This document shows positions 24,871 through 34,220 of a DNA stretch of 51,860 nucleotides, in pieces; position 1 is the first letter of the stretch, and each line of letters opens with the position of its first letter. A model generated the notes under the pieces. It had not been told where the DNA came from and ran no database searches. It was given only the letters and a program-made list of their open reading frames with translations. Position numbers and translations under genes: made by a program. Origin of the DNA: Thermoplasmatota archaeon (GTDB lineage Archaea > Thermoplasmatota > JAKEGO01 > JANQNJ01); the NCBI GenBank assembly GCA_028279645.1, contig JANQNJ010000012.1:1-51860 (forward strand), written 5' to 3'.

Positions 24871-26214
24871 ATGAGAGGAAAGGTCCAGGGCACGATCAGA
24901 CCGAAGATACTGGTCCTGGTCGCTCTTCTCTCTATGATAATGGTCTCATTATCAGGATGCGTTAACGAGACGCATCAGTACAAGTATGACTATGAGAACC
25001 TGAACATGACCATCGACGAGGACGGGAACGTCCATGTTGTCTGGCAGCAGATCAAGAAGGGAACTGCAAGGACCTACTACAACAAGATCGCGAACGATGG
25101 AAAGGTGCTGGTAAAGCAGAAGCTGCTCCATGCCGGCAATTCATCCAGACACGAGACAAGGCCCCAGTGGTTGATCGATCCTGATATCGCCATGGCCCAC
25201 GACGGCGACGTCCTGATAGTGTTCTCGGACAACTGGGAGATCTACGTCACGAAGCTGGACAATGACGGGGCCTTCATCATCACTCCCATCGTGATCTCGG
25301 GCGATCGGATCTCATCCGATGCCAGGGCCGTGGTGGACAGCCTGGGGCGGCTGAATGTAGTTTATACCGTTGATAACGGCACTATGACCGATCTGGTCCA
25401 TGTCGTGATCGACGGCAGCTTGACCATGGTCTCCTACCATGTCCGGACCGGACGCGATTACTTCGATCCATCTATCGTCATGAGCCCAACGGGCGATATC
25501 TACGTCTGCTATGGGCATGAATGGACCTATTCACCATGGTTCCTAGGCAGCTATAAGATCCAGAACCTTCACGTGACCCACTATGACCCGACAGGCGACC
25601 TTGTCGACCATCACAATATCTCGAAGGCGACAAATGACCAGTCGGTCTATTCACCCGAGATCTGCATCGGTCCCGATGACAAGATCGGCATCGTTTACAA
25701 CAACGACTCGGGACTGAAGTACTATCCCTTCGATAATCATACGGCGATCATGAGCTCGGGTGTCCGTTACAACGGAATGGTCCGAGAGAACACCTCCATT
25801 CACAAACCTGCTGTTTCCTATGACGGGTTCAGCGGGTACGACATAGTCTGGCAGGATGAGAGTTCGGAGAAGCAGAGCGTCTATCATGCCAGGATCGACT
25901 CCAGTGGAAGGATGTTCACATTCCCCCATCGGCTCTCACCAAAGTCACACAACGCCCATGATCCCGCGATCGTCACCGATGAGCAGGGAGACTCGCACAT
26001 CACATGGGTACGTACCATCGGTGGAGCACAGAAGCTCTGGTACATGAAGCTCGATAGGACGGGTGAGGTCCACGTCATGAAGAACATCATGATCGGGGAT
26101 GACGAGATCGAGCGGATCGTGTTCAGCGAGTTCCTGCTTTATGGGACCGCGATCACGATCGTAATGGCCGTTGCCTTCGGGGTCGTTTACAGGCGGGACT
26201 ATCCAGATGAATAG
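24871..26214 (+). CDS. Lipoprotein with beta-propeller-like (sialidase/BNR-like) repeats and C-terminal TM
   Basis: LVALLSMIMVSLSGCVNE; repeated DGNVHVVWQ, GRLNVVYTVD, GDIYVCYGHEW, GDSHITWVR; TM near C-terminus. Confidence 0.65.
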   Translation: MRGKVQGTIRPKILVLVALLSMIMVSLSGCVNETHQYKYDYENLNMTIDEDGNVHVVWQQIKKGTARTYYNKIANDGKVLVKQKLLHAGNSSRHETRPQWLIDPDIAMAHDGDVLIVFSDNWEIYVTKLDNDGAFIITPIVISGDRISSDARAVVDSLGRLNVVYTVDNGTMTDLVHVVIDGSLTMVSYHVRTGRDYFDPSIVMSPTGDIYVCYGHEWTYSPWFLGSYKIQNLHVTHYDPTGDLVDHHNISKATNDQSVYSPEICIGPDDKIGIVYNNDSGLKYYPFDNHTAIMSSGVRYNGMVRENTSIHKPAVSYDGFSGYDIVWQDESSEKQSVYHARIDSSGRMFTFPHRLSPKSHNAHDPAIVTDEQGDSHITWVRTIGGAQKLWYMKLDRTGEVHVMKNIMIGDDEIERIVFSEFLLYGTAITIVMAVAFGVVYRRDYPDE

Positions 26215-26282
26215 ACTAAACGTCGCTGCTTCCATCTGCAGCACGAACATTGAAGAGATCACTACAGGAAAGAGATGATACT

Positions 26283-26501
26283 ATGCGACCTCCAAGTCGA
26301 GTTCCGTTGGCATACTACTATGACTACGGTGAAGGCATGGATCAGAACAGGTACTCTGCATTCGAGCGATCAGAGATCGAGAGTTCGATGCGCGAGTCCG
26401 AGATCCCGAAGAGGAAGTTGGAGGATAAGGCCTCAACGATCATCATCATCGCCGTCGTCGTGTTCTTTCTACTGGTATTCATCAATCTGTTTGTCCTTTG
26501 A
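26283..26501 (+). CDS. Tail-anchored small membrane protein
   Basis: MRPPSRVPLAYYYDYGEGMDQNRYSAFERSEIESSMRESEIPKRKLEDKASTIIIIAVVVFFLLVFINLFVL. Confidence 0.5.
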   Translation: MRPPSRVPLAYYYDYGEGMDQNRYSAFERSEIESSMRESEIPKRKLEDKASTIIIIAVVVFFLLVFINLFVL

Positions 26502-26648
26502 CCGTTCCACCATGGTGACCGCATCTGCGGGACAGGTGGAAACGCAATCGCCGCAACTATTGCCTTTTTCCTGATCGCTATAAAACTTCCCGTCGACGTT
26601 CTCCCTTGCCTTGATTTTACGCGACGCATCCGTCCATGGGTTCGACAC
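26469..26648 (-). pseudogene. Ferredoxin-like short ORF lacking the first cluster cysteine
   Basis: VSNPWTDASRKIKARENVDGKFYSDQEKGNSCGDCVSTCPADAVTMVERSKDKQIDEYQ. Confidence 0.4.
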
Positions 26649-26771
26649 CTTTCACCAGCTCCCATTTGGAATAGATGATAAGCTTAGGGACAGAATCTAC
26701 CTGAAATTCAGTTATCAGAGCGTTAAGATTATAATCAATTGAAATTATTATCATGTGCAAGGAGGAAAGGA

Positions 26772-27464
26772 ATGGTCCTGGAGCAGAGATCCGTGAGCGA
26801 AGGAGTAAGAGATCTTATCGAGTATCTCAAGGTCCAGAAGATGTACGTCGAGGGCGTCATCAGGGACACCGAGGTCGGCGATATCATGAAGGTGTTCCGC
26901 GAGGTGTCCGAAGAGAACGGGTTGAGGGTAAAGATGAGCAATCACACCGAGGACGACGGCCAGCATCTGGCAGTTCGCGGCGGCGGTCTTACCGGGACCG
27001 TGGTGAACCTTCTTCCGCTCGGAGACCTTACCCGGACCGGTTCCCGGGAGGCGATCGAGATGAACGTCGCAAGGTTAGAGGACGACCTCGTCGTGGACAT
27101 CTCCGTCGTGCCTTTGATGATCCTGATGGACGATGAGGAGGCCTTCGTGTTCACTCAGGGGATATTCGAGAGGTTCACCGACAAGAAGAACGTGAAGGAG
27201 ACCTTCGACGGCATCCTGTACAGCCTGAAGGCGAAAGGCATCGAGCTCAAGAATGACGTTCCAGGAGAGTACCGGGAGACCCTCGCCTCATCGGAGTTCA
27301 TGTACAATCCGAAGAAGAACCACTACTACCTGATGCACCAGATGAAATGTCCGAAGTGCGAGTACGAGTACAGATCGAGGACAATACTGGGATCGAAGCG
27401 GGACCTGAAGGGGTTGTCGACCTGCACGAAGTGCAACGGTAGGTTCAGGGTGACGCTGAGCTGA
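26772..27464 (+). CDS. Hypothetical protein with C-terminal zinc ribbon
   Basis: MKCPKCEYEYRS...STCTKCNGRF at C-terminus. Confidence 0.5.
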   Translation: MVLEQRSVSEGVRDLIEYLKVQKMYVEGVIRDTEVGDIMKVFREVSEENGLRVKMSNHTEDDGQHLAVRGGGLTGTVVNLLPLGDLTRTGSREAIEMNVARLEDDLVVDISVVPLMILMDDEEAFVFTQGIFERFTDKKNVKETFDGILYSLKAKGIELKNDVPGEYRETLASSEFMYNPKKNHYYLMHQMKCPKCEYEYRSRTILGSKRDLKGLSTCTKCNGRFRVTLS

Positions 27465-27476
27465 TGGTCAGATCCT

Positions 27477-27872
27477 ATGCACGTCGATGAATATCTGAAA
27501 CGGATGCGCGCGATCCACTTCGGAGCGATCCTGTTGATAACAATTGTCTTCGTGATGATCTTTGCGGGAATGAGGCCTCCTAAAGGACCTTTCGGCCAGC
27601 TCCTGACGATCATGTTCATGCTGATCGCGATCCCACTCGTTTCGTATCGATCAAGGGTCGGAAAGGCACTGAAGTATCAGTGTCCCGACTGTAACGCGGT
27701 GAACGAATACTCGATCATCAATAACGAGACCACTGATTGGGAAGTGACCGAGATAAAGCGCATCATCAAAGGATGGGAGCTGGTTCGATGCAACGGATGC
27801 TATTCGGAATACCGGCTGGAATATCATCGATATCAGGACCTCGCACCTGATTATTCGGACCTGATCGATTGA
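27477..27872 (+). CDS. Membrane protein with zinc ribbon
   Basis: Two TM then YQCPDCNAVNEYS...VRCNGCYSEYRL. Confidence 0.55.
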   Translation: MHVDEYLKRMRAIHFGAILLITIVFVMIFAGMRPPKGPFGQLLTIMFMLIAIPLVSYRSRVGKALKYQCPDCNAVNEYSIINNETTDWEVTEIKRIIKGWELVRCNGCYSEYRLEYHRYQDLAPDYSDLID

Positions 27873-27891
27873 GTTCAGAAGGAGGTATCAA

Positions 27892-28128
27892 ATGGACCTG
27901 GATTATACATGCCCTGTATGCGGATCGAAAGAACCCTACTTCGCCGAGGTCTATGCACGGTACAAGGTAAAAGCATCGATATTCACACCAACGATAGACC
28001 AGGTGATCTGCGGCAAATGCGGCTTTGTCCGCGACTTCGTCAAACAGGAGTACCTTGAAAAGATGAGGAAGAAGTACGAACGGATCGATCCGTCCGGTCA
28101 CAAAACGGAAGGAAAGGCCGGGACGTAA
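27892..28128 (+). CDS. Small zinc-ribbon protein
   Basis: YTCPVCGSKEPYF...VICGKCGFV. Confidence 0.55.
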   Translation: MDLDYTCPVCGSKEPYFAEVYARYKVKASIFTPTIDQVICGKCGFVRDFVKQEYLEKMRKKYERIDPSGHKTEGKAGT

Positions 28129-28157
28129 CATGTGTGGTAGGTTGAACAGGTGATCGA

Positions 28158-28742
28158 ATGAAGATGCCCGAGGAGAGAAATAGGCAGGACTGGCGCATCA
28201 TCGCACTGATCTTGATCATCAACATCATCTTCTTAGGAAATAGTCTCTATTCGTTGTATAGACCGGCACCGATCGACATGTTCATCATGGAAACAGACAC
28301 CATCGGGAAGGTCATCAACGTGACCATGACAGATGGACATTCCATTCGCTACTCCATCGAGAACCTTTCCGATGGGGATCAGGACGACAATCTATACCAA
28401 GTCAAGGTCAGGTTCTATCTTCGGGGCCAACGGAGAGTGGACATCGGCTCCGACAGCATCGAGCTAAGGATCGAGAACTGGACCAATCGCTCTGATCTCA
28501 GGTACATTGGTACGGATCGTTACTTTCACCGGATCGCGGAGATACACGATCTGAACGTGTCATATGCCAAGTTCGAAGAGAGCGTCCATCCGAAGGACGA
28601 TCCACATACCCGCATCTACATGTTCAGGGTCCCTCGGGGATTCGATGCAAAGCGGATCCGGATCGATGACGGGGCGTCCCATGGATCCCAACGCCTGTTC
28701 CCGAAGATCGATTGGAAAAAGGTCAGTGAAGGTTATCAATAG
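28158..28742 (+). CDS. Signal-anchored hypothetical protein
   Basis: N-terminal TM IIALILIINIIFLGNSLYSLY. Confidence 0.5.
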   Translation: MKMPEERNRQDWRIIALILIINIIFLGNSLYSLYRPAPIDMFIMETDTIGKVINVTMTDGHSIRYSIENLSDGDQDDNLYQVKVRFYLRGQRRVDIGSDSIELRIENWTNRSDLRYIGTDRYFHRIAEIHDLNVSYAKFEESVHPKDDPHTRIYMFRVPRGFDAKRIRIDDGASHGSQRLFPKIDWKKVSEGYQ

Positions 28743-28804
28743 GGTCCGACAAGGTCCAGAACCAGAGGGAAAACCTCATCATCCATCACATCGATGCGGT
28801 AGCA

Positions 28805-29143
28805 ATGGCGGAATATACGGGACCCTCGGACCGATTGGAGCTGTACGACAAGCTTGTCAACTCGGTGGAAGGCTTCGAGCGCAAGGGAAAGACGATGCCG
28901 TACACCTCTCACAACGGGCACATGTTCTCACACCTTTCGAAAGAGGGTACGCTGGGGATCAGGCTCCCCAAGGACGAGCATGCTGCCTTCATCGAGAAGT
29001 ATGATGCGGAGCAGTACATGCAGTTCGGGAAGAAGATGAGAGGGTATGTCGCCGTTCCCCGCGACCTGCTCGAGAGGACCGATGAGCTGAAAGCGTATCT
29101 TGAGATGAGCTTCGAGTACATCAAGACGCTCGAACCGAAATAG
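28805..29143 (+). CDS. TfoX/MmcQ-like small protein
   Basis: GHMFSHLSKEGTLGIRLPKDEHAAFIEKYDA...GKKMRGYVAVPRDLL. Confidence 0.5.
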   Translation: MAEYTGPSDRLELYDKLVNSVEGFERKGKTMPYTSHNGHMFSHLSKEGTLGIRLPKDEHAAFIEKYDAEQYMQFGKKMRGYVAVPRDLLERTDELKAYLEMSFEYIKTLEPK

Positions 29144-29248
29144 AACAGATAATTCGGTCGATCTTCCGTTTGGTCATTGCCTACGACCAGAACCTTATCA
29201 GATTTGAACCATGATAATATCGAACTATGATCTCCTCGGGGGTGTAAG

Positions 29249-30187
29249 ATGAGATGCGGTAACTGCGGTAAACCTGCGAACTACGTCGACGAATATTCAA
29301 GATGGTACTGCTATCCATGCCAGCAGTATCTGCCTGAGGATGCTGTTAGAGCGGTGGAGAGGGAGCACGCAATGATCGACCTTCCTTCGTTGGTCTTGAA
29401 GGCACGGGATTCCAACGATCAGCACCTGATCGACACGATCCACACCCGGGTTCTGAGCGCCTATCAATGGTTCTATATCACCAAGGACCCAGCCCATACT
29501 ACCCCCTCCGATGGCCCTGCACAGGCTCCCGTCATGACCGGTCTGGAGGATGGGAAGAGGTCGATGTTCCTCTTTACCAGCACCGATCGATTGAACGATT
29601 TCATGAAGAAGGAAGGGATGGTAGGCGAGGGAGGGGATCAATGGGTGATCGCCACGACGCCGATATCGATCATAAACAGTTCCGAGCAGCATGCAAAGGA
29701 CGGCATCGATGTGATCCTGGTCAACGACAACTGGGAGATGCCCATGGCCAGCCTCCGTTCCACATACTATCATTATGTGAAACCCCACGACTTCAAGACC
29801 TTGATAGAGACAGCGACGAGGACGGATGCAACAGAGGATTACGGTAATCTTTGGAAGGCCGTGTTCGATCTTCCGATGTGGTTCTTCATAGGACGTCCCG
29901 AGGACGGCGTTCTGCTGATGACCGGCGGTCCCGGCCGGTTCGAGGTCCATCTCTATCTATCCTACGCTCTCGCGGAGAAGGAGCTGATATCGGTCAACCG
30001 ATCGAAGCCGGGGATGAACTTCAGGGTATTCCCTCTCACACCCGACGAGTCGTTGGGATTCCTCAGACATCTTGGCGAGTCCGTCAAACCTGCCGGTCTG
30101 CTTCTGCGGGACGAGGGCGCGACCACGGGGATAACGTTCACGAAGATATTCGATATCAAGCGCTTGATGGACCAGAACGCCTTCTGA
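29249..30187 (+). CDS. N-terminal zinc-ribbon module plus larger C-terminal domain
   Basis: MRCGNCGKPANYVDEYSRWYCYPCQQYLPE. Confidence 0.6.
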   Translation: MRCGNCGKPANYVDEYSRWYCYPCQQYLPEDAVRAVEREHAMIDLPSLVLKARDSNDQHLIDTIHTRVLSAYQWFYITKDPAHTTPSDGPAQAPVMTGLEDGKRSMFLFTSTDRLNDFMKKEGMVGEGGDQWVIATTPISIINSSEQHAKDGIDVILVNDNWEMPMASLRSTYYHYVKPHDFKTLIETATRTDATEDYGNLWKAVFDLPMWFFIGRPEDGVLLMTGGPGRFEVHLYLSYALAEKELISVNRSKPGMNFRVFPLTPDESLGFLRHLGESVKPAGLLLRDEGATTGITFTKIFDIKRLMDQNAF

Positions 30188-30248
30188 GCCGGTGAGGAGA
30201 TCGATCTCAACACGGAGAGATTATTATGGACCATGACGAAGTGATCGG

Positions 30249-30728
30249 ATGAGGACGGAACGACCGCCCGATCGACAGGGCGATGAATGGCTGGTATCCG
30301 ACCATGGACGGACCATGGGCCCAATGCCGTGGGGCGAGGTAATGAACGGTCTGCATTCCGGCCGGATATCGAACGCCGCTCATATCAAGAACGTTCATCA
30401 TCGGGACTGGGCGCCGCTCATGCAACTCCTACATCCGCCTCAGGCCCCCTCCGAGTTGGACGGGTTGCTGCCAAGCCGCTATGATGCGCTCTTCTACCTG
30501 GGGGTCGGCATCTTCATGATCGGCATCGCGCTCATCTTCGATCATCCGCTGATCGGACTCTCACTGCTCACGGTTTCTCCCGGGATCGAGGTCCTTGCTC
30601 TGATCCTCGAGGCGAGGGACAAGAGGACCACGATCGCCGGCGCCATTGGTAATGTGATGGCCATTCTGTGGATCATCGTCCAGGTCATCGTCACATACTT
30701 CATGGCGGAGACCTGGGTGTTCAATTAG
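30249..30728 (+). CDS. GYF_2-like domain plus TM protein
   Basis: EWLVSDHGRTMGPMPWGEVMNGLHSGRISNAAHIKNVHHRDWAPLMQL; TM segments. Confidence 0.6.
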   Translation: MRTERPPDRQGDEWLVSDHGRTMGPMPWGEVMNGLHSGRISNAAHIKNVHHRDWAPLMQLLHPPQAPSELDGLLPSRYDALFYLGVGIFMIGIALIFDHPLIGLSLLTVSPGIEVLALILEARDKRTTIAGAIGNVMAILWIIVQVIVTYFMAETWVFN

Positions 30729-30753
30729 GACCCTATTCAACACGATGCCCGGC

Positions 30754-30975
30754 TCACCTTTTCTTCGCCATTATGGCCGGGATATAGCCGATGAGCTGGA
30801 TCACACCGACTATGATCAGATACAGTCCGACTATCAGCTCTATCGTCACTATCTCCAGGAGGACGATCACTCCAAAGATTATCGTGACGATGGCAGCGAT
30901 CATTCCTGTTATTCCCAGTTTTCCGAATATCTTTCCAACGGTGTCGTCGATCACATTTTCCGACATGTTGACCAT
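30754..30975 (-). CDS. Small two-TM membrane protein
   Basis: IAAIVTIIFGVIVLLEIVTIELIVGLYLIIVGVIQLIGYI. Confidence 0.6.
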   Translation of the reverse strand: MVNMSENVIDDTVGKIFGKLGITGMIAAIVTIIFGVIVLLEIVTIELIVGLYLIIVGVIQLIGYIPAIMAKKR

Positions 30976-31091
30976 CTCTTTGTGATGACCCGGTTCGGAT
31001 GATATAAGGATTTACGCTATCATCTTCGACCGATCTCGATCGGGTTGGCTGATCATGATACACACAGAGAAGCAACACAGGCCGTGATAGG

Positions 31092-31283
31092 ATGCCAGTT
31101 CGAATAGGTAGCATCGAGGACCGCATCATCCGGGTGATGCTGGCCATCGGTCTCCCGGCCGTGATGATCTGTACCTGGTATCTTGCCACGAACAGCCTCC
31201 AGGACCCTTTCGACGAGGAACTGGCGATCCTCATCATCGTCCCCTTCTTCACAACCTGGCTTTACCTGACACGAAGAAGGTAA
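31092..31283 (+). CDS. Small membrane protein
   Basis: VMLAIGLPAVMICTWYLA...LAILIIVPFFTTWLYLTRRR. Confidence 0.55.
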   Translation: MPVRIGSIEDRIIRVMLAIGLPAVMICTWYLATNSLQDPFDEELAILIIVPFFTTWLYLTRRR

Positions 31284-31362
31284 TGGGCGATACGAACCTA
31301 TATGTGAACCGGGGTCCATATATCATCTGAGGCGGGGACGCCACGAGATCAGAGGTGATCAC

Positions 31363-31704
31363 ATGGACCTACCATCGGGTCATTCCGTAGTTATCGATGT
31401 CAACGAGTACGTCAGGCTCACGCCTGAGAAGTGGATCAACTACACCCTCACGCCGGTGAACGATTGCTTGCTGAGGCTGGGGATCTTCGAAGGGGAGTTC
31501 CACTGGCACCATCACGACGATGAGGACGAGGTCTTCTTCGTCCTCTCCGGCGAGCTGATCCTGGACGTGGAGGACGAGTCGTTCAGACTTGGACCGAACC
31601 AGGGTTACACTGTACCTCGTGGGGTTGAACACCGGACCCGGGCCGAGGTCAAGACGGTCTGCCTGATGATCGAGGGGAACACCGTCGATCCCAAGGGCGA
31701 CTGA
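31363..31704 (+). CDS. Cupin-domain protein
   Basis: FEGEFHWHHHDDEDEVFFVLSGELILDVEDESFRLGPNQGYTVPRGVEHRTRA. Confidence 0.8.
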   Translation: MDLPSGHSVVIDVNEYVRLTPEKWINYTLTPVNDCLLRLGIFEGEFHWHHHDDEDEVFFVLSGELILDVEDESFRLGPNQGYTVPRGVEHRTRAEVKTVCLMIEGNTVDPKGD

Positions 31705-31761
31705 GCGAGGAGGGGTCCAGGGTCGGAACCGGTCCCTGAAAGTAGTTAACAATCGAGGAGG

Positions 31762-32535
31762 ATGAAGGAGATGATGAAGAGCTGTCCCAAGTGCAGGGGA
31801 CCGATCCCGTTCGAGGGGGACGAGGAGTGGATCGAATGTAGACCATGCAGGACCAAGGTCCTGGTGAAGAAGGTCACATACCAGCCGATCTGCATCCGAT
31901 GTCCGTCCTGCGGTAACCAGTTCCTTGCCCATGCGGAGAACAAACATATCGTTTGCACCCGGTGCGGGGCAAAGGGAATGCCACGGGGAACGAAGGGGCC
32001 TGGACCGGATTCGGAGCTGGTCGACTGCCCCCGTTGCAGGACAGATTTCGAGATCGGCAAGGACGATACCAGGCTCAAGTGTCCGAAGTGCGGGCTTACA
32101 GGAACCAGGGTGTCCAAAGAGGAACCAGCTCCCAAGCCACCGCCACCGAAGAGTACCGGCTCGGAATTCCTGGACGATGTTCCGGTTTCAAGTACCAGGA
32201 AGCCCTCTGGTGGACGTATGGACCTGAGAGCGAACCCTGAAGCGACCGGCAACGTCATCGATTATCACGACGGAGCCGTAGTGAGCAAGACAGTCATTGA
32301 CAAGCCGGTGGGAACGGTCACGTTCTTCGCCTTCGACAAGGGGGAGGGGCTGAGCGAGCACACCGCTCCATACGACGCGATGGTGCAGATCATCGAGGGG
32401 GAGGCGGAGGTCACCGTCTCATCGGTCGAGCACAGGATGAAGGCCGGCGACATCATGATCATGCCGGCCAACGAACCACACGCCCTTCTTGCAGTGGAAC
32501 GTTTCAAGATGATACTCACCATGATCAGAGCCTGA
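31762..32535 (+). CDS. Multi-zinc-ribbon protein with C-terminal cupin
   Basis: Four CxxC pairs; GLSEHTAPYDAMVQIIEGEAEVTVSSVEHRMKAGDIMIMPANEPHAL. Confidence 0.75.
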   Translation: MKEMMKSCPKCRGPIPFEGDEEWIECRPCRTKVLVKKVTYQPICIRCPSCGNQFLAHAENKHIVCTRCGAKGMPRGTKGPGPDSELVDCPRCRTDFEIGKDDTRLKCPKCGLTGTRVSKEEPAPKPPPPKSTGSEFLDDVPVSSTRKPSGGRMDLRANPEATGNVIDYHDGAVVSKTVIDKPVGTVTFFAFDKGEGLSEHTAPYDAMVQIIEGEAEVTVSSVEHRMKAGDIMIMPANEPHALLAVERFKMILTMIRA

Positions 32536-32551
32536 CGGAACCGTGGGGAAG

Positions 32552-34189
32552 ATGGACATCTCGAATGAGATCGGATCGCTGAAGGCCTCGCACGAACCCT
32601 CCTATTCGAGAAGCCTCGTCCGTATCGCAAAGAGAGCCGTCAACGAGGGACTGGACCTCGGCCTGATCATCGAGGCCGCCAGAGGAATGAAGGATCCATA
32701 TTATATCGCATCTACCCTAAGCGGCGTCGGCAAGCTCACGGGTGATGCATCACTTTTCAAGGACGCCATCGGGATCGCCTCCACCGTTGAACCGCAATGG
32801 CGGAGGGCTGAGATCGCCGGCAGGATGATCAAGGACATGGTCAAGGGCGGAGCCCGCGACCTCGATGCCGCCATCCCGGTCGTCCTCGGATTGACAGAGA
32901 CGGAGCCAAGGAGGGAGGCGGTCAAGGACCTTATCAAGGGGATGACCAGGACAGGGAGCCTGAGGATGACGAGGCTCCTAGACTCCGCATCCGACCCCCG
33001 CGAGATGGTCATGATCGTCAAGAGCTCGGTCTCGGGCACCATCAAGCACGAGGGCGGAGACCTATCCGGCATCGAGGCCGGGATACTCGAGGTCGGGGAC
33101 CCGATGGTCCGGGGCAAGTCGCTTGCCTATCTCGGGTCCAAGGTCTATCGCGAGGTCCCCTCACGGGGAAGGGACCTCATCGAGTCGGCACTTGACGGGA
33201 TCACAGAGATCGAACCGGTGGAGGACCGCCTCGACCTTCTGCGCGATGTCGCGGACAAGCTGCTGTCGATCCATTCCAAGGAGCTCCGGAAGGGTAAGAT
33301 CCCTCCCGAGGGTTCCGCAGCGATCATCAAGACCCTGTGCGGAAAAGCGAAGGTCCTCGACGGGATCCACGATCGAGCATCGTATCACGGCTACCTCGCG
33401 GGGAGGATGTCAAAGTACGGTATCGATGGCTATCCTGTCCTCTTCGAGGAGGCACTGGCCATGGCCGATGGCATCGAGGAACCGGATATCAGGGACAGGG
33501 TCCGCAGGAACATCGCCAAGGGCATGGACAGATCCGGTATCGAACTGCCCGACGATCTCTCTTCCCTGCTAAAGAGGGAGGTGGAGGAGGGTGAGGTTCA
33601 ATGCCGGACCACGCCCGAACCTGGGAGAACGATCGAACGGGACGTCGGCGACGACCATGTTTCCGTGGGACGTCCTCGTCCGGTCCTGGGACTCTACAAC
33701 ACCTACGAACGAAAGCTCGCCCCCGCCCACGTGCGAGCCGTTGCCAGGGCGGCCCCGCTCTGCATCGCCTTCGATCTCGACCTCGCTCTCATCGGATTCC
33801 CGTTCGGATCGAATGAAGAGGTCGTCCGGCGGGTGAGCGCAGATACCAACGTCGGCAAGGGCGGTGAATATCTGGGACAGCTCGCCGATCAGGACCGGCT
33901 CTCCTTGTATGAGGATATCAACGTAATGGGAGATCACACTCTGATCGCTACCACATCACACCCTGACGGAAAGAAGTTGTTAAGGATATCAAAGGATGCC
34001 GGGATCCCGGCTGATGTCGTACCGTCCGGAGCGGTCTACCTGCTTGGCGTTGGCAAGGCGGGACTGCCCGGATCGGTCCTGGCGCGGGCGGATAAACACC
34101 TCGAGTTCACAGGCAAGAACATCCCGCTCGAGACCGGCACCGCCATGGGCGTGCTGGCAAACATTCTGAAGGGAAACCCTGCGGAATAG
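32552..34189 (+). CDS. HEAT-like repeat protein fused to DUF531-like domain
   Basis: N-terminal alpha repeats; C-terminal LGLYNTYERKLAPAHVRAVARAAPLCIAFDLDLALIGFPFG. Confidence 0.6.
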   Translation: MDISNEIGSLKASHEPSYSRSLVRIAKRAVNEGLDLGLIIEAARGMKDPYYIASTLSGVGKLTGDASLFKDAIGIASTVEPQWRRAEIAGRMIKDMVKGGARDLDAAIPVVLGLTETEPRREAVKDLIKGMTRTGSLRMTRLLDSASDPREMVMIVKSSVSGTIKHEGGDLSGIEAGILEVGDPMVRGKSLAYLGSKVYREVPSRGRDLIESALDGITEIEPVEDRLDLLRDVADKLLSIHSKELRKGKIPPEGSAAIIKTLCGKAKVLDGIHDRASYHGYLAGRMSKYGIDGYPVLFEEALAMADGIEEPDIRDRVRRNIAKGMDRSGIELPDDLSSLLKREVEEGEVQCRTTPEPGRTIERDVGDDHVSVGRPRPVLGLYNTYERKLAPAHVRAVARAAPLCIAFDLDLALIGFPFGSNEEVVRRVSADTNVGKGGEYLGQLADQDRLSLYEDINVMGDHTLIATTSHPDGKKLLRISKDAGIPADVVPSGAVYLLGVGKAGLPGSVLARADKHLEFTGKNIPLETGTAMGVLANILKGNPAE

Positions 34190-34220
34190 AACGATCATTT
34201 TCCTTTTTATATTGTCCGGG

